Origin: Yinghuangia elevatio
Lineage (GTDB): Bacteria; Actinomycetota; Actinomycetes; Streptomycetales; Streptomycetaceae
Direction: 5' to 3'
DNA: 44,593 nucleotides
NCBI RefSeq assembly: GCF_040649515.1
Contig: NZ_JBEZFP010000076.1
Location: 1-44,593, forward strand
The stretch's first letter is position 1. Each line of letters opens with the position of its first letter. Below the pieces are notes generated by a model. The model was given only the letters and a program-made list of their open reading frames with translations, ran no database searches and was not told the DNA's origin. A program made the position numbers and the translations under genes. Below are positions 31,849-40,807 of the stretch, one piece after another.

Positions 31849-33366
31849 CTACTTCCTGCCGAACCTCAGGGTCACGTACCGGTCGAGCACCTTCATGGTC
31901 GCGGGGCTGCGCCTGAACGTCGTGGGGTCGAGCGGCGCCGAGAAGCGCTTGCGCGTGACCGACTGGGCGCGGGCGAACTCCTTGAGCCCGTCCTCGCCGT
32001 GCGTGCGGCCGAACCCGCTCTCGCCGACGCCGCCGAACGGCAGGCCCGGCACTCCGGCGAAGGCGATGACCGCGTTGACCGAGGCCATGCCGGTACGCAG
32101 CCGCCGGGCGATCTCCGCGCCGCGGCGGGCGCTGCCGGCGTACACCGAAGCGGAGAGCCCGTACTCGGTCGCGTTCGCCAGCCGCACGGCCTCGTCCGCG
32201 TCGGCGACGGTCCGGACCGTGATGGTCGGGCCGAACGTCTCCTCGCACACCGCGGCGCTGTCCTCGGGTGCGTCGACGAGCACCACCGGGTCGATGAACG
32301 GCGGTTTGACGGAGTCGACTCCGCCGACCACGGCCGTGGCGCCCTTGGCGATGGCGTCCTCGATGTGGCGGCGTACGACGTCGATCTGGCCGGGCATGGT
32401 CATCGGCCCGTACACCCGGTCCTCGGCGTCGGCGCCGGTTTTGAGTTCGGCCGCGCCTTCGCGGATCGCGTCGATGAACGCGTCTTCGAGGCCCTTGACG
32501 ACGTACACGCGCTCGATCCCCACGCAGGTCTGGCCGGCGTTGGCCAGCGCGCCCCACAGGGCGCCGTCCGCGGCCGCCTTGACGTCCGCGCCCTCCGCGA
32601 CGATCAGTGCGTCCTTGCCGCCGCATTCCATCAGCACGGGCGTCAGGTTCTGCGCGCACGCCGCCATGACCTTGCGGCCGGTGGCCGACGACCCGGTGAA
32701 CGCGACCTTGTCGACGCGGGCGGAGCACAACGCGGCACCCGTGGCGCCGAACCCGGTGACGACCTGGAAGACGCCGGTGTCCGCGTCGGGGTTGGCGCGG
32801 GCGAAGGAGTCCGCCAGGAACACCCCTGAGGCGGTGGTGAATTCGCTCGGTTTGAAGACGACGGCGTTGCCGGCGGCGAGGGCGTACGCGATGGACCCCA
32901 TCGGCGTGAAGACCGGGTAGTTCCACGGCCCGATCACGCCGACGACGCCCAGCGGGTGGTACTCGACGGTCGCGGCCTGGTTCATCATCGCCAGGCTGCC
33001 GGCGACCCGGCGGCGGCGCAGGACCCGGCCCGCGTGGCTCGCCGCCCAGGTGAGCTGCTCCAACGCGAGGAGGACCTCGAGGAACGCGTCGTCGCGCGGC
33101 TTGCCGTTCTCCTCGTGCACCAGCTCGCACAATGCCCGCCGGTCCCGCGTGATGGTGGCGGCCCAGGCACCGAGGCGGCGTTTGCGCTCGCCGGCGGTGA
33201 GCGCGGCCCACCACTCGGCACCCTTGCGGGCGCGCGCTACGGCGTCCGCGACCTCGGGCTCGCCGTCGACCGGGTAGCGGGCGATCTCGGCGCCGTTCGC
33301 GGGGTTCAGCGAGGGAAACGTTTCGCGCACCGGCTGGACCGCCGGCGACTCGACGGACGTGGTCAT
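31849..33366 (-). CDS. NAD(P)-dependent aldehyde dehydrogenase
   Basis: The 505-residue enzyme of the ALDH superfamily oxidises an aldehyde to the acid. It has the cofactor/oxyanion segment VIGPWNYPVFTPMG, KPSEFTT, FTGSSATGRKVM, the general-base Glu region LMECGGKDALIV (Cys replacing the common Leu) and the catalytic Cys in NAGQTCVGIERV. The C-terminal PFGGVGESGFGRTHGEDGL is the family tail. Its ATG overlaps the stop of the upstream acyl-CoA ligase (ATGA), so the two are coupled. A plausible scheme is aldehyde to acid by this enzyme and acid to CoA ester by the ligase; the substrate is unknown. Confidence 0.92.
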   Translation of the reverse strand: MTTSVESPAVQPVRETFPSLNPANGAEIARYPVDGEPEVADAVARARKGAEWWAALTAGERKRRLGAWAATITRDRRALCELVHEENGKPRDDAFLEVLLALEQLTWAASHAGRVLRRRRVAGSLAMMNQAATVEYHPLGVVGVIGPWNYPVFTPMGSIAYALAAGNAVVFKPSEFTTASGVFLADSFARANPDADTGVFQVVTGFGATGAALCSARVDKVAFTGSSATGRKVMAACAQNLTPVLMECGGKDALIVAEGADVKAAADGALWGALANAGQTCVGIERVYVVKGLEDAFIDAIREGAAELKTGADAEDRVYGPMTMPGQIDVVRRHIEDAIAKGATAVVGGVDSVKPPFIDPVVLVDAPEDSAAVCEETFGPTITVRTVADADEAVRLANATEYGLSASVYAGSARRGAEIARRLRTGMASVNAVIAFAGVPGLPFGGVGESGFGRTHGEDGLKEFARAQSVTRKRFSAPLDPTTFRRSPATMKVLDRYVTLRFGRK

Positions 33367-34934
33367 GACGTGGCCTCCTCGGGTGTCGCGGCCGCGGCGG
33401 CCTTCACGCGCTCGCGCAGCACGTTCTTGGCGACCTTGTTCGCGGCCGTCAGCGGCATTTCGTCGACGAACTCCACCGATCTCGGACACTTGTAGCCCGC
33501 GATGAGCCCGTGGGTGTGGTCGCGCAGCTCCCGCTCGGTCAGCTCGGCGCCCTGGTGCAGCACGACGACCGCGTGCACGCGCTCGCCCCACCGCTCGTCC
33601 GGTACGCCCACGACCGCGCACGCCGCGACCGCCGGGTGCGCGCTGATGGCGTTCTCGACCTCGGCCGAGTAAACGTTCTCGGCCCCGGTGACGATCATGT
33701 CCTTGAGCCGGTCGACGACGGTCACGTATCCGTCGTCGTCCATGAACCCCAGGTCGCCCGAGTGCATCCAGCCGCCCCGCAGCGCCTCCGCGGTCTCCTC
33801 GGGGCGGTTCCAGTAGCCGAGCATGATGTGGTCGCCGCGCGCGCAGATCTCGCCGACGACACCGCGCGGGACCTCGTTGTCGTCGGGGTCGACGACGCGG
33901 CACTCGTTGTGCGGCAGGGGGCGGCCCGCGGAGCGCAGGCGGCCGGGGTTCCGCTCCTCGTGGTCCTCCGGCAGCAACATGGTGACGAGGGGCGACAACT
34001 CGGTCTGGCCGTACGCCTGGCACAGCCGCGCGTCCGGCAGCGCCTGCGACGTACGCTCCAGCAGCGCGTCGCTGATGGGCGAGGCGCCGTACGACAGGAA
34101 GCGGATGGACCCCAGGTCGTGCTTGGCGAAGTCCGGGTGGTCCAGCACGATTTGGATCATCGTGGGCACCAGGAAAATCTCGGTGACCCGGTGCTTCTCG
34201 ACGCCTTCCAGGACCGCCTTGGGCTCGAAGAACGGCAGCAGTATCTGCTTGATGCCCATGACCGAGGCCATCAGCCAGGTGCCGAAGCCCGCCATGTGGA
34301 ACATGGGCGCCGCGTGCAGCACCGACGAGTCCTCGCCGTCGCGCAGGCGCGCGGTGGCCACCAGGCCGCCCATCACGGACGTCAACAGGTTGGTGTGGCT
34401 GAGCATGACGCCCTTGGGAAAGCCGGTCGTTCCGCCGGTGTAGAAGATGCCGGCGAGGTCGCTGCCGCCGTGCCCGGCGTCGGGGACGGGCGCGGAGTCG
34501 GCCAACAGGTCGTCGTAGGCGAGCATGCCCTCGGGGGTCGGCCCGACGCCGAAGTGCACCACGGTCTCCAGGCTTTTGCTCAGCTCGCGCAGCTTCGGGA
34601 CCATGGGGGCGAACACGTCGTCGACCACGAGCACTTTCGTCTCGGAGTCGTCGAGGGAGTAGGCGATCTCGATGGGGCTCCACCGGATGTTGACCAGGTT
34701 CAGCACCCCGCCTGCCCAGATCGTGCCGGCCAGCACCTCGATGTAGCGGATCGAGTTGAGCGACAGGATCGCCACGCGCTCGCCGTCGCCGAGGCCGAGT
34801 GCCTGGAGGGCGCCGGCGCTGTGGGCGACGCGGTCGCGCAGTTCGCGGTACGTGACGGTCGCGGTGCCCTCGACGAGCGCCGGCTTGTCGGGGCTCTGCT
34901 GTGCGTGGCGGTGCAGAGGCTGAATGATGCCCAT
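33363..34934 (-). CDS. acyl-CoA synthetase (AMP-forming ligase)
   Basis: The 523-residue protein belongs to the ANL superfamily, which activates a carboxylic acid as acyl-AMP and then acyl-CoA. The P-loop YTGGTTGFPKGVMLSH is at about 165-180. QAYGQTELSPL is motif A5, MHSGDLGFMDDDGYVTVVDR is the A7-A8 hinge, and the A10 Lys is probably in PLTAANKVAKNVLRE. The ATG at 34934 is preceded by AGGGGAG. It is the first gene of a two-gene operon with the aldehyde dehydrogenase. The length and motifs fit a medium- or long-chain or aromatic acid ligase; specificity is not readable. Confidence 0.92.
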   Translation of the reverse strand: MGIIQPLHRHAQQSPDKPALVEGTATVTYRELRDRVAHSAGALQALGLGDGERVAILSLNSIRYIEVLAGTIWAGGVLNLVNIRWSPIEIAYSLDDSETKVLVVDDVFAPMVPKLRELSKSLETVVHFGVGPTPEGMLAYDDLLADSAPVPDAGHGGSDLAGIFYTGGTTGFPKGVMLSHTNLLTSVMGGLVATARLRDGEDSSVLHAAPMFHMAGFGTWLMASVMGIKQILLPFFEPKAVLEGVEKHRVTEIFLVPTMIQIVLDHPDFAKHDLGSIRFLSYGASPISDALLERTSQALPDARLCQAYGQTELSPLVTMLLPEDHEERNPGRLRSAGRPLPHNECRVVDPDDNEVPRGVVGEICARGDHIMLGYWNRPEETAEALRGGWMHSGDLGFMDDDGYVTVVDRLKDMIVTGAENVYSAEVENAISAHPAVAACAVVGVPDERWGERVHAVVVLHQGAELTERELRDHTHGLIAGYKCPRSVEFVDEMPLTAANKVAKNVLRERVKAAAAATPEEATS

Positions 34935-34940
34935 GAGCTC

Positions 34941-34970
34941 CCCTGATGAGGTCGGAAGAGGGAACTTGCG
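34941..34970 (-). promoter_or_regulatory. acyl-CoA ligase leader sharing two elements with the thiolase leader
   Basis: On the + strand CCCTGATGAGG (34941-34951) and AACTTGCG (34963-34970) are exact copies of elements at 1202-1212 and 1214-1221 in the thiolase leader, in the same order and orientation. Part of the first element also provides the ribosome site of the ligase. Further upstream, CGGTC-GA-GACCG (34975-34986) is another small inverted repeat. Confidence 0.45.
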
Positions 34971-35031
34971 GGGGCGGTCGAGACCGCGGTAGATCATTTA
35001 CTAGCGCTCGCTCAGCTCAGCAAACCGCAGG

Positions 35032-35056
35032 CCGGACCTGCTGGCAACAGGCCCGG
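35032..35056 (-). terminator. probable hairpin terminator after the 130-residue protein gene
   Basis: CCGGACCTG (35032-35040) pairs with CAGGCCCGG (35048-35056) with one mismatch and a 7-nt loop, 22 bases after the stop at 35078. Confidence 0.5.
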
Positions 35057-35077
35057 CCGGTGTCTTGTCGAAGCGGT

Positions 35078-35470
35078 TCAGCAGTCCCGCAGAAGCGGCG
35101 ACTGGTTCAGCAGTTGACCGCGGACCGACGTGAACGCGCGGTACCGCGCGGTCTCCTCCGTACCCGCGGGAAACACCCCGACGCGATGGCAGTTCTGGAA
35201 CGCCAGCTTCACACCGTGATGCCGTTCCAGCGCACCCCGGATGGCGTCGCTGGCGAGCGCGCGCAGCAGTTGCCCCCGCGCCTCCTCATCCGGCGGCGGC
35301 ACCTGGTTGTCGGCGAACTCCCCGCCGTCCACGTCGAGTCGGACGACCAACTCGGCGATCAGGTCCCACGCGTAGGGCAAGGAAGTGCGGATACATTCGA
35401 CGAATTCGGCTTCGTTGACGTCCCCGGCTTCGGCCTGCGCCAGAAGACCCGGCGGCACATCGAGCGACAT
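35078..35470 (-). CDS. conserved streptomycete protein of unknown function
   Basis: The 130-residue soluble protein begins MSLDVPPGLLAQAEAGDVNEAEFVECIRTSLPYAW and ends TSVRGQLLNQSPLLRDC, including FADNQVPPPDEEARGQLLRAL and KLAFQNCHRVGVF. Its regular helices suggest a small all-alpha protein. I recognise it as a widely kept streptomycete protein without known function. The ATG follows GGGAGGGAG. It is divergent from nucS across 281 bases, in which CTTACGG (35495-35501) and CCGTAAG (35520-35526) form a spaced inverted repeat upstream of this gene. Confidence 0.8.
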   Translation of the reverse strand: MSLDVPPGLLAQAEAGDVNEAEFVECIRTSLPYAWDLIAELVVRLDVDGGEFADNQVPPPDEEARGQLLRALASDAIRGALERHHGVKLAFQNCHRVGVFPAGTEETARYRAFTSVRGQLLNQSPLLRDC

Positions 35471-35738
35471 ACTGAACTCCCTCCCACCAACTGGCTTACG
35501 GGCCAGAAGGCTTGACTCACCGTAAGTCAGTCGGCACGGGATGTACCAGAGCCGCGGGTCGCCCGACCCGGCGACGGACCGCCCGCCCCGTCCCACCGGC
35601 GCCCCTCGATGGGAACGGCGCCTGCACGCGATCCATGGTGTTGTTCTCGACTCCGGGCCACTTGCCGACCCGTGCCGTGGCGGCGTCGAAGCCTTCCGCC
35701 GTCCGGCCGTCGCGGGCGGCCACTGTCGCCCCGCCCGT

Positions 35739-35744
35739 TAGGCT
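35739..35744 (+). promoter_or_regulatory. -10 element of leaderless nucS
   Basis: TAGGCT ends 7 bases before the nucS ATG and no Shine-Dalgarno is present, so transcription probably starts at or one base before the ATG. Confidence 0.55.
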
Positions 35745-35751
35745 GGGGCCC

Positions 35752-36411
35752 ATGCGTCTCGTCATCGCCCGCTGCACCGTCGACTACGCGGGACGGCTCT
35801 CCGCCCACCTGCCCTCCGCCCAGCGCCTGATCATGGTCAAGGCCGACGGGAGCGTGTCGATCCATGCGGACGACAGAGCGTACAAACCGCTCAACTGGAT
35901 GAGCCCGCCGTGCACCCTCAAGGAGGAAGAGGGCACCTGGACGGTGATCAACAAGACCGGCGAGAAGCTGATCATCACCATCGAGGAGAAGCTGCACGAC
36001 TCGTCGCACGAACTGGGCGTCGACCCGGGCCTCGTCAAAGACGGCGTCGAGGCACACCTCCAGGAACTCCTCGCCGACCGCATCACCACCCTCGGTGACG
36101 GCTGGACCCTCGTACGCCGCGAGTACCCGACCGCCATCGGCCCCGTCGACATCCTGTGCAAGGACGCCGACGGCGGCACCGTGGCCGTCGAGATCAAACG
36201 CCGCGGCGAGATCGACGGCGTGGAGCAGCTGACCCGCTACCTCGAACTCCTCAACCGCGACCCCCTGCTCGCGCCGGTCAAGGGCATCTTCGCGGCGCAG
36301 GAGATCAAGCCGCAGGCCAAGGTCCTCGCGACGGACCGGGGCATCGGCTGCGTCGTCCTGGACTACGACGCGCTGCGCGGCGTCGAGGACGACAAGCTCA
36401 AGCTGTTCTAG
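35752..36411 (+). CDS. nucS: mismatch-specific endonuclease NucS (EndoMS)
   Basis: NucS replaces MutS/MutL mismatch repair in actinobacteria by cutting both strands at mismatches and works with the sliding clamp. The 219-residue protein has the N-terminal DNA-binding half (MRLVIARCTVDYAGRLSAHL, then VSIHADDRAYKPLNWM). The C-terminal RecB-like nuclease has Asp133 (GPVDILCKD), Glu147 and Lys149 (VAVEIKRRG), followed by EQLTRYLELLNRD. The C-terminal tail is acidic/hydrophobic (GVEDDKLKLF), as expected for clamp binding. All catalytic residues are present. It is a single gene with a leaderless-type promoter. Confidence 0.97.
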   Translation: MRLVIARCTVDYAGRLSAHLPSAQRLIMVKADGSVSIHADDRAYKPLNWMSPPCTLKEEEGTWTVINKTGEKLIITIEEKLHDSSHELGVDPGLVKDGVEAHLQELLADRITTLGDGWTLVRREYPTAIGPVDILCKDADGGTVAVEIKRRGEIDGVEQLTRYLELLNRDPLLAPVKGIFAAQEIKPQAKVLATDRGIGCVVLDYDALRGVEDDKLKLF

Positions 36412-36754
36412 CGGGTGGATCGAGCGGCCGCGCGCCGCCTTCCGCCGCCTTCTGGCGCCTCGGATTAGCGCGCGTCACCTTCGTATCAGCCGCGCGTCAC
36501 GTCACGTCGCAGCACGTTGCAGCACGTCACAGCACGTCGCGCAGCACGTCGGCGCATGGCTGAGCCGCTGAGCCGCCGCGGGTGGTACGGCTCTCGACCC
36601 TGCCCGCGGGGTGCCGTGAAGCGAAACGACTGGATGGAAGTCGGCTGACGGGCGATCAACTTTCCGGCTAATCGCCGGATTTGCCCGTACCGGATCGCTG
36701 CGTGGTAGGTAGCCTGGTTTTCGGACACGCGAGTTCGACCGAGGAGGGCCATAA
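36412..36754. other. non-coding gap with a degenerate 10-bp repeat array
   Basis: No gene is recognised. Between about 36496 and 36551, CGTCGCAGCA-like decamers are repeated about five times with small changes (CACGTTGCAG, CACGTCACAG and so on). CCGGCTAATCGCCGG (about 36664-36678) is a short hairpin. TAGCCT (36710-36715) could be the -10 of the next gene. Confidence 0.6.
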
Positions 36755-37381
36755 GTGGCCGACGAGGCGCCCTCGTTGTTTTCCTGGCTCCGCAACCAGG
36801 TGCAACGGCGGCCCAAGGGCGATGGGGACGAGACACCGGGCGCGGGGGGCGGACTCCGGTTGTCCCGGGGCATGTGGATCGCGGTTGCGCTCGCAATCGT
36901 CGTGGTGATCGTGGTTCTGACCTCGGGCAACGGCGGTACCCCCACCGCCAATACCGCCGATTCCAGTTCCCCGGACGCCGGTTCGGTGGCACCCGGATCG
37001 CCGGGAGCCGCCTCCGCTTCGCCCGGCACCCAGGCGGGCCGACCCCCGGCGGGCCAGCCGGCCCCGGCCCCTGGAGCCTCCGGCGCGGCATCGGCGACGG
37101 CGGAACACGTGGCCCAGGGGAAGACCGCGTACACGCGCAACCCCCAGGGCCTGATTGTCCGTTCGGCGCCCGCGCACACCGGTGACTTCGTCGTGCGGAT
37201 CGAGTACGACAGCGCGGTCACCCTGATCTGCCACGCCACCGGGCCGAAGGTGTACGGCCGCAACGGCCTTGCCACCACACTGTGGGACAAGGTCACCACA
37301 CCCGGCGGCAAGACCGGCTACGTCCCCGACGTCTGGGTGCTGACCGAGGCGGAAGTCACCGAACTGGTCCCGGCCTGCTGA
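36755..37381 (+). CDS. membrane-anchored protein with an SH3-like extracytoplasmic domain
   Basis: The 208-residue protein has a short basic cytoplasmic N-terminus and one transmembrane helix (about 40-56, MWIAVALAIVVVIVVLT). A Ser/Ala/Pro/Gly-rich spacer (about 58-115) follows, then a compact outer domain: LIVRSAPAHTGDFVVRIEYDSAVTLICHATG followed by WDKVTTPGGKTGYVPDVWVL. The last pattern is the bacterial SH3 (SH3b) signature, often cell-wall binding. The GTG start follows GAGGAGGG. It converges on the mycosin gene with a 25-base gap; proximity to a T7SS-associated module hints at a wall-related role, an inference. Confidence 0.82.
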   Translation: MADEAPSLFSWLRNQVQRRPKGDGDETPGAGGGLRLSRGMWIAVALAIVVVIVVLTSGNGGTPTANTADSSSPDAGSVAPGSPGAASASPGTQAGRPPAGQPAPAPGASGAASATAEHVAQGKTAYTRNPQGLIVRSAPAHTGDFVVRIEYDSAVTLICHATGPKVYGRNGLATTLWDKVTTPGGKTGYVPDVWVLTEAEVTELVPAC

Positions 37382-37406
37382 GAGTTGAACGTTCGACCCG
37401 CCGGGG

Positions 37407-38714
37407 TCAGCGATACGGCCCGGGTGGTGGCGGGGGCCCGTACGTCGGCACCGGGGGCGGCGGGCCTGCCCCGGGAGGGCCTCGGCGTTTGGTGCGGGAG
37501 CGGACGTACACCCACACGATCACCGTGAGGACCGCGACCCCGCCGACGAGGATCCCGACGACCGGCACGAGGCTGTCGGAACCGCCGCCGTCATCGTCTC
37601 CGGCGGCCGCGTCGGCTGCGGTGTCCGCGGCCGGTGTGGTCGAGGCGGGCGCGGGTGCGGCGGAGGGGGCGGTCGACGGCGCGGGTTGCCCCGAGGGGGC
37701 GGTGGTCGGGAGATTGCCTCGCTTGCCCACCAAGGGGTTCACGTCGGGCGGGCCCGGATCCCCCGTCCAGTTGAGGGCGTTGCGGGGACTGACGTTGCCG
37801 TAGCCGAGGGCGTCGTTCGGCACGGGCCCTTCCAGCGGTTTGTTGGCCGAGTCGGTCAGGACCTTGATGATCTGGTTGGCCGTGTAGTCGGGGTGCTTCG
37901 CCCAGAGGAGCGCGGCCACACCGGAGGTGAGGGCGGTCGCGGCGGACGTGCCGTCCCCGATGCAGTAGCGGGTGGGACCGGTACACGCGGACGGGACATC
38001 CTCCGCCGGGCCGGCCAGCGAGACCCAATAGCCCTGCACCGAACCGTCCCAGAGCTTGCCGCCGTTGCTGTACCCGCCGACTCCGAGAACTCCCGGGTAT
38101 CCAGCCGGATACGGCGGCATCAGCAGCGGCACTTCATTTCGGTTGCCGCTTGCCGCCACCACGAGTTTTCCGCGGCTCTGAGCGTACGCAAAAGCTTCTG
38201 CGAGTGACTGAGACGGCCCGTCTCCCTTGGAAACGCTGATGATCTTCGCGGGCGAGTCCGCGGCCATGCGAACAGCCTGCTCGTAGGTGAAGTCGACGCC
38301 ACCCGAAGGCCTGACGACGTTGTACGAGACGATCTTCGTCTTCGGTGCCACCCCGACGATGCCCTTGCCGTCCGCGCCACGCCCTGTACCGGCGATCAGC
38401 GAAGCCATTCCGGTCCCGTGGCCCCTTGGACTGTCGGCGTCACCGGTGCCGTACGGCTCGCCGACGACTTGGCCGACGAGGTCCGGGTGGGTCGAGTCGA
38501 CGCCGGAATCGATCAGGGCGACCGTGACCCCTTCTCCTTGCGTGGTCTTCCATACCTCGTCGATCTTCCACTTGTCGAGGTACCACTGCTTCGGTCGCAT
38601 CGGTTCCACGGCAGCCTGTGCCGTCGGTACGGCGACCAGCCCCGTGACGGTCAGCAGAACCGCCGCACCCATCCCGCAGAGCAATCTGCTTCGACCACTT
38701 CGTAAAGAGCGCAC
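37407..38714 (-). CDS. mycosin-type subtilisin (type VII secretion-associated protease)
   Basis: The 435-residue S8 protease has an N-terminal signal (LLCGMGAAVLLTVTGLVAVPTAQA), catalytic Asp69 (VALIDSGVD), His99 (PRGHGTGMASLIAG), oxyanion Asn191 (ASGN) and Ser257 (GDGTSAATA). A Pro/Ala-rich linker, a C-terminal membrane helix (SLVPVVGILVGGVAVLTVIVW) and a short basic tail follow. This is the mycosin (MycP) layout: a membrane-anchored, outside-facing protease that accompanies type VII secretion. The GTG start lies 3 bases after the stop of the upstream WXG gene, so the two are co-transcribed. No EccC, EccD or EccB gene is in the window. Confidence 0.92.
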   Translation of the reverse strand: MRSLRSGRSRLLCGMGAAVLLTVTGLVAVPTAQAAVEPMRPKQWYLDKWKIDEVWKTTQGEGVTVALIDSGVDSTHPDLVGQVVGEPYGTGDADSPRGHGTGMASLIAGTGRGADGKGIVGVAPKTKIVSYNVVRPSGGVDFTYEQAVRMAADSPAKIISVSKGDGPSQSLAEAFAYAQSRGKLVVAASGNRNEVPLLMPPYPAGYPGVLGVGGYSNGGKLWDGSVQGYWVSLAGPAEDVPSACTGPTRYCIGDGTSAATALTSGVAALLWAKHPDYTANQIIKVLTDSANKPLEGPVPNDALGYGNVSPRNALNWTGDPGPPDVNPLVGKRGNLPTTAPSGQPAPSTAPSAAPAPASTTPAADTAADAAAGDDDGGGSDSLVPVVGILVGGVAVLTVIVWVYVRSRTKRRGPPGAGPPPPVPTYGPPPPPGPYR

Positions 38715-38717
38715 ACG

Positions 38718-40298
38718 TCAGCCGATCACCGGAGGTACGGCTCCGCCGGGCTGCCCGTCGCCCCAGGTCTCTTCGTCCTCTTCGAGGTAGTCCGCCCGGC
38801 GACGGCGAGCACGCTCGTCGGAACCCGCGCCTGCGCCCGCCCCCATCATCCCGCCCATCGGGCGGGCGGAGCGTTGACCTGCACTACCCGGCGTGGTGCC
38901 TTCCGGGTGTACCGACTGAGCCAGTCCAGAACGCAGTCCCGAGCCACCGGAGGAGAACTGCCCTCGGCTCGCGGTGCCGCCGCGCGCCGGGTCCCCGCCG
39001 ACCGCGCCGCCCGGCGTCCCGATCGGGGGACGTCCTGCCATGGTCCGACTCGTGGACCCGGCGGCGCCGGTCGCACCGGCCCCGCCAACACCTCCCATGG
39101 GAACGCCTGTCCGTGGAGTTGTCCCGGGGCGGGCTTCACCCGGCCCGGCCATCTGACCGGGTCGCGTCGTACCGCCTTCGATGCCACCGGTGCGCAGGCC
39201 GGGAGCCCCTGGTGTACGTCCGCTTCCCGTGGTGCCGGGGCGCGCCTGGCCACCCGAGGTCCCCCCGGCCATGCCGGGTGTCCCGCCGCGTACCGGTCCG
39301 GAGGCTTTCGTGCTCCCGGTTGTCCCGCCGACCCGACCGGGACCAGTTGACGGCGGAACCGCCCCCGGCGGCCGACCGACCACTGGCGCGGTCGGGCCGG
39401 TCGTGTTCGGTCCGGAGCCGCTGCCCTGCCCCAGGTACGGCGCGCTCGGATGCCGCGCCGTGGTGGGCGCGGACGGCGTCCGAGCCAGCAGATTCGAGCC
39501 GGGCGGCAGCGCCCCCGGCGTGACCTGACCGGCGGTGACGACCGGCGGCGCGCCGGCGCTCTGCGGTGGCGGCCAGGCGCCTACCGACGAATTCGAGGGC
39601 GAGGTATACGGGGTGGCGGGTCCGCTCCCTGACGGTCCGCCGGCCAGGGAGGTCTGGCTCGCGGCGGCAACGGCGGCGGCACCCGCGACACCGGCGGCAC
39701 CACCGATGTCCTCGTAGTTTTCGTCATACCGCGGGCCGACGTTCAACGGGTTCGGCGGCGGCCTGAACTGCGGCTTGGGCAGACGACCGATCTGTTGGGC
39801 CGCGCTCACGTACGTCGACGCGAGCGCGTGCATCTGCTGGACCGCCTCCAGGCGAGGTCCTTCCACTGCCGCCTTGGCCTGGTCGTACGCGGTCACGCCG
39901 GTGACGGGGTCGAACATCGCGGCCGCGACGGGGTTGTCCTCCATCACCTTCAGGAGCGCCACGTCCTCGGCTGAGATCTTCGGGATCGTCTTCACCGTCT
40001 CGGCGAGCTTGTTGCCGGCGATCTCGACGTTGGTCCCGGTCCCCCTGGTGAAGTCGGCCAGTTGGTAGCCCGCGGTGACCAGGTCCGACGTCCACGACTG
40101 GAACGCCTGGGCGGAGCCTCCCTCCCAGGCCACCTGGCCGGACTTCATCCGCAGCGCGTCCGCCGCCTCCTGGATCTTGTCCGCGGCACTGACCAGGCTC
40201 CGTCCGACCGCTGCGACCCTCTCCCCGTGTCCTCCCGAGATCAGGCCAAGCAGTGCCTCATGACTCATGACTTCAAAATTCGTTTCCACCCACTCCAC
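38718..40298 (-). CDS. long WXG100-like protein with Gly/Pro-rich tail (probable T7SS-associated)
   Basis: The 526-residue protein has an N-terminal helical part (about 1-175) with the WxG motif at Trp58-Gly60 (SGQVAWEGGSAQAFQSW), the hairpin turn of WXG100/PPE-type secretion substrates. A disordered Gly/Pro/Thr/Ser-rich region of about 300 residues follows, then an acidic/basic tail (DERARRRRADYLEEDEETWGDGQPGG). The GTG start is preceded by CGGGGGAGGCGA. It is translated together with the mycosin. It could be a secreted substrate or a structural partner of the membrane ATPase; sequence alone does not decide. Confidence 0.82.
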   Translation of the reverse strand: MEWVETNFEVMSHEALLGLISGGHGERVAAVGRSLVSAADKIQEAADALRMKSGQVAWEGGSAQAFQSWTSDLVTAGYQLADFTRGTGTNVEIAGNKLAETVKTIPKISAEDVALLKVMEDNPVAAAMFDPVTGVTAYDQAKAAVEGPRLEAVQQMHALASTYVSAAQQIGRLPKPQFRPPPNPLNVGPRYDENYEDIGGAAGVAGAAAVAAASQTSLAGGPSGSGPATPYTSPSNSSVGAWPPPQSAGAPPVVTAGQVTPGALPPGSNLLARTPSAPTTARHPSAPYLGQGSGSGPNTTGPTAPVVGRPPGAVPPSTGPGRVGGTTGSTKASGPVRGGTPGMAGGTSGGQARPGTTGSGRTPGAPGLRTGGIEGGTTRPGQMAGPGEARPGTTPRTGVPMGGVGGAGATGAAGSTSRTMAGRPPIGTPGGAVGGDPARGGTASRGQFSSGGSGLRSGLAQSVHPEGTTPGSAGQRSARPMGGMMGAGAGAGSDERARRRRADYLEEDEETWGDGQPGGAVPPVIG

Positions 40299-40330
40299 GC
40301 GCCGTCGCCTCCCCCGTGTGGTCGCAATAC

Positions 40331-40807
40331 TCAGCCATCGGTACCGGCAACGCTGCCGGGTGTCGCCGCGTTCGTCGGCGGAACGGCGGCGGGCGGAACG
40401 GCGGCACCCTGCGGCGCCGGGTCGGCGTTCCAGGGCTCCCTGCCGGGCTTGTCGCCGTACAACAGCTTCGAGAGTTGGGCGCGCCGCTCTTCGTCGGTCT
40501 CGGCGGTTTCGTCGCTGATCATCTTGATCGTCAGCGCCAACGCCTCCATCTGCCGGTGGAGCATGCGCAGGAAGTCGCTGACATCGCCGACGGCAAAGGC
40601 GGTGACGATACCGATCGCGTACGCCTCGTTGAACCCTGTTCCATGGTCGGCGCCGGCGACGCCGAGTCCGCCGAACTTGGCCATCGAGCCGGTCTCGACG
40701 AGAAGTTCGTCCAGCGCCGACCGGACGCTCCGCTCGAACTCGGTCAGCGACGCCAGGTCCATTTTCAGCTTGCCGACGTACGCCCGATCCTCAGGCGACA
40801 GATACAA
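40331..40807 (-). CDS. small helical protein in the T7SS-associated operon
   Basis: The 158-residue protein is largely alpha-helical (SPEDRAYVGKLKMDLASLTEF, then DVSDFLRMLHRQMEALALTIKMISDE) with a Pro/Ala tail (PAPQGAAVPPAAVPPTN). It may be an Esx-like partner of the adjacent WXG protein, although it lacks a WxG motif. The TTG at 40807 is chosen because it follows GGGGGAGGCGAGCACC; the same 12-base leader CGGGGGAGGCGA precedes the WXG gene. An in-frame ATG nine codons upstream (40834) has no ribosome site. I do not recognise a family. Confidence 0.7.
   Translation of the reverse strand: MYLSPEDRAYVGKLKMDLASLTEFERSVRSALDELLVETGSMAKFGGLGVAGADHGTGFNEAYAIGIVTAFAVGDVSDFLRMLHRQMEALALTIKMISDETAETDEERRAQLSKLLYGDKPGREPWNADPAPQGAAVPPAAVPPTNAATPGSVAGTDG

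Noticed and set aside
31849..34683. A single 944-codon frame that would fuse ligase-region sequence to the aldehyde dehydrogenase
   Set aside because: The dehydrogenase starts at 33366 with its own ATG overlapping the ligase stop; the upstream part is an out-of-frame reading of the ligase gene.
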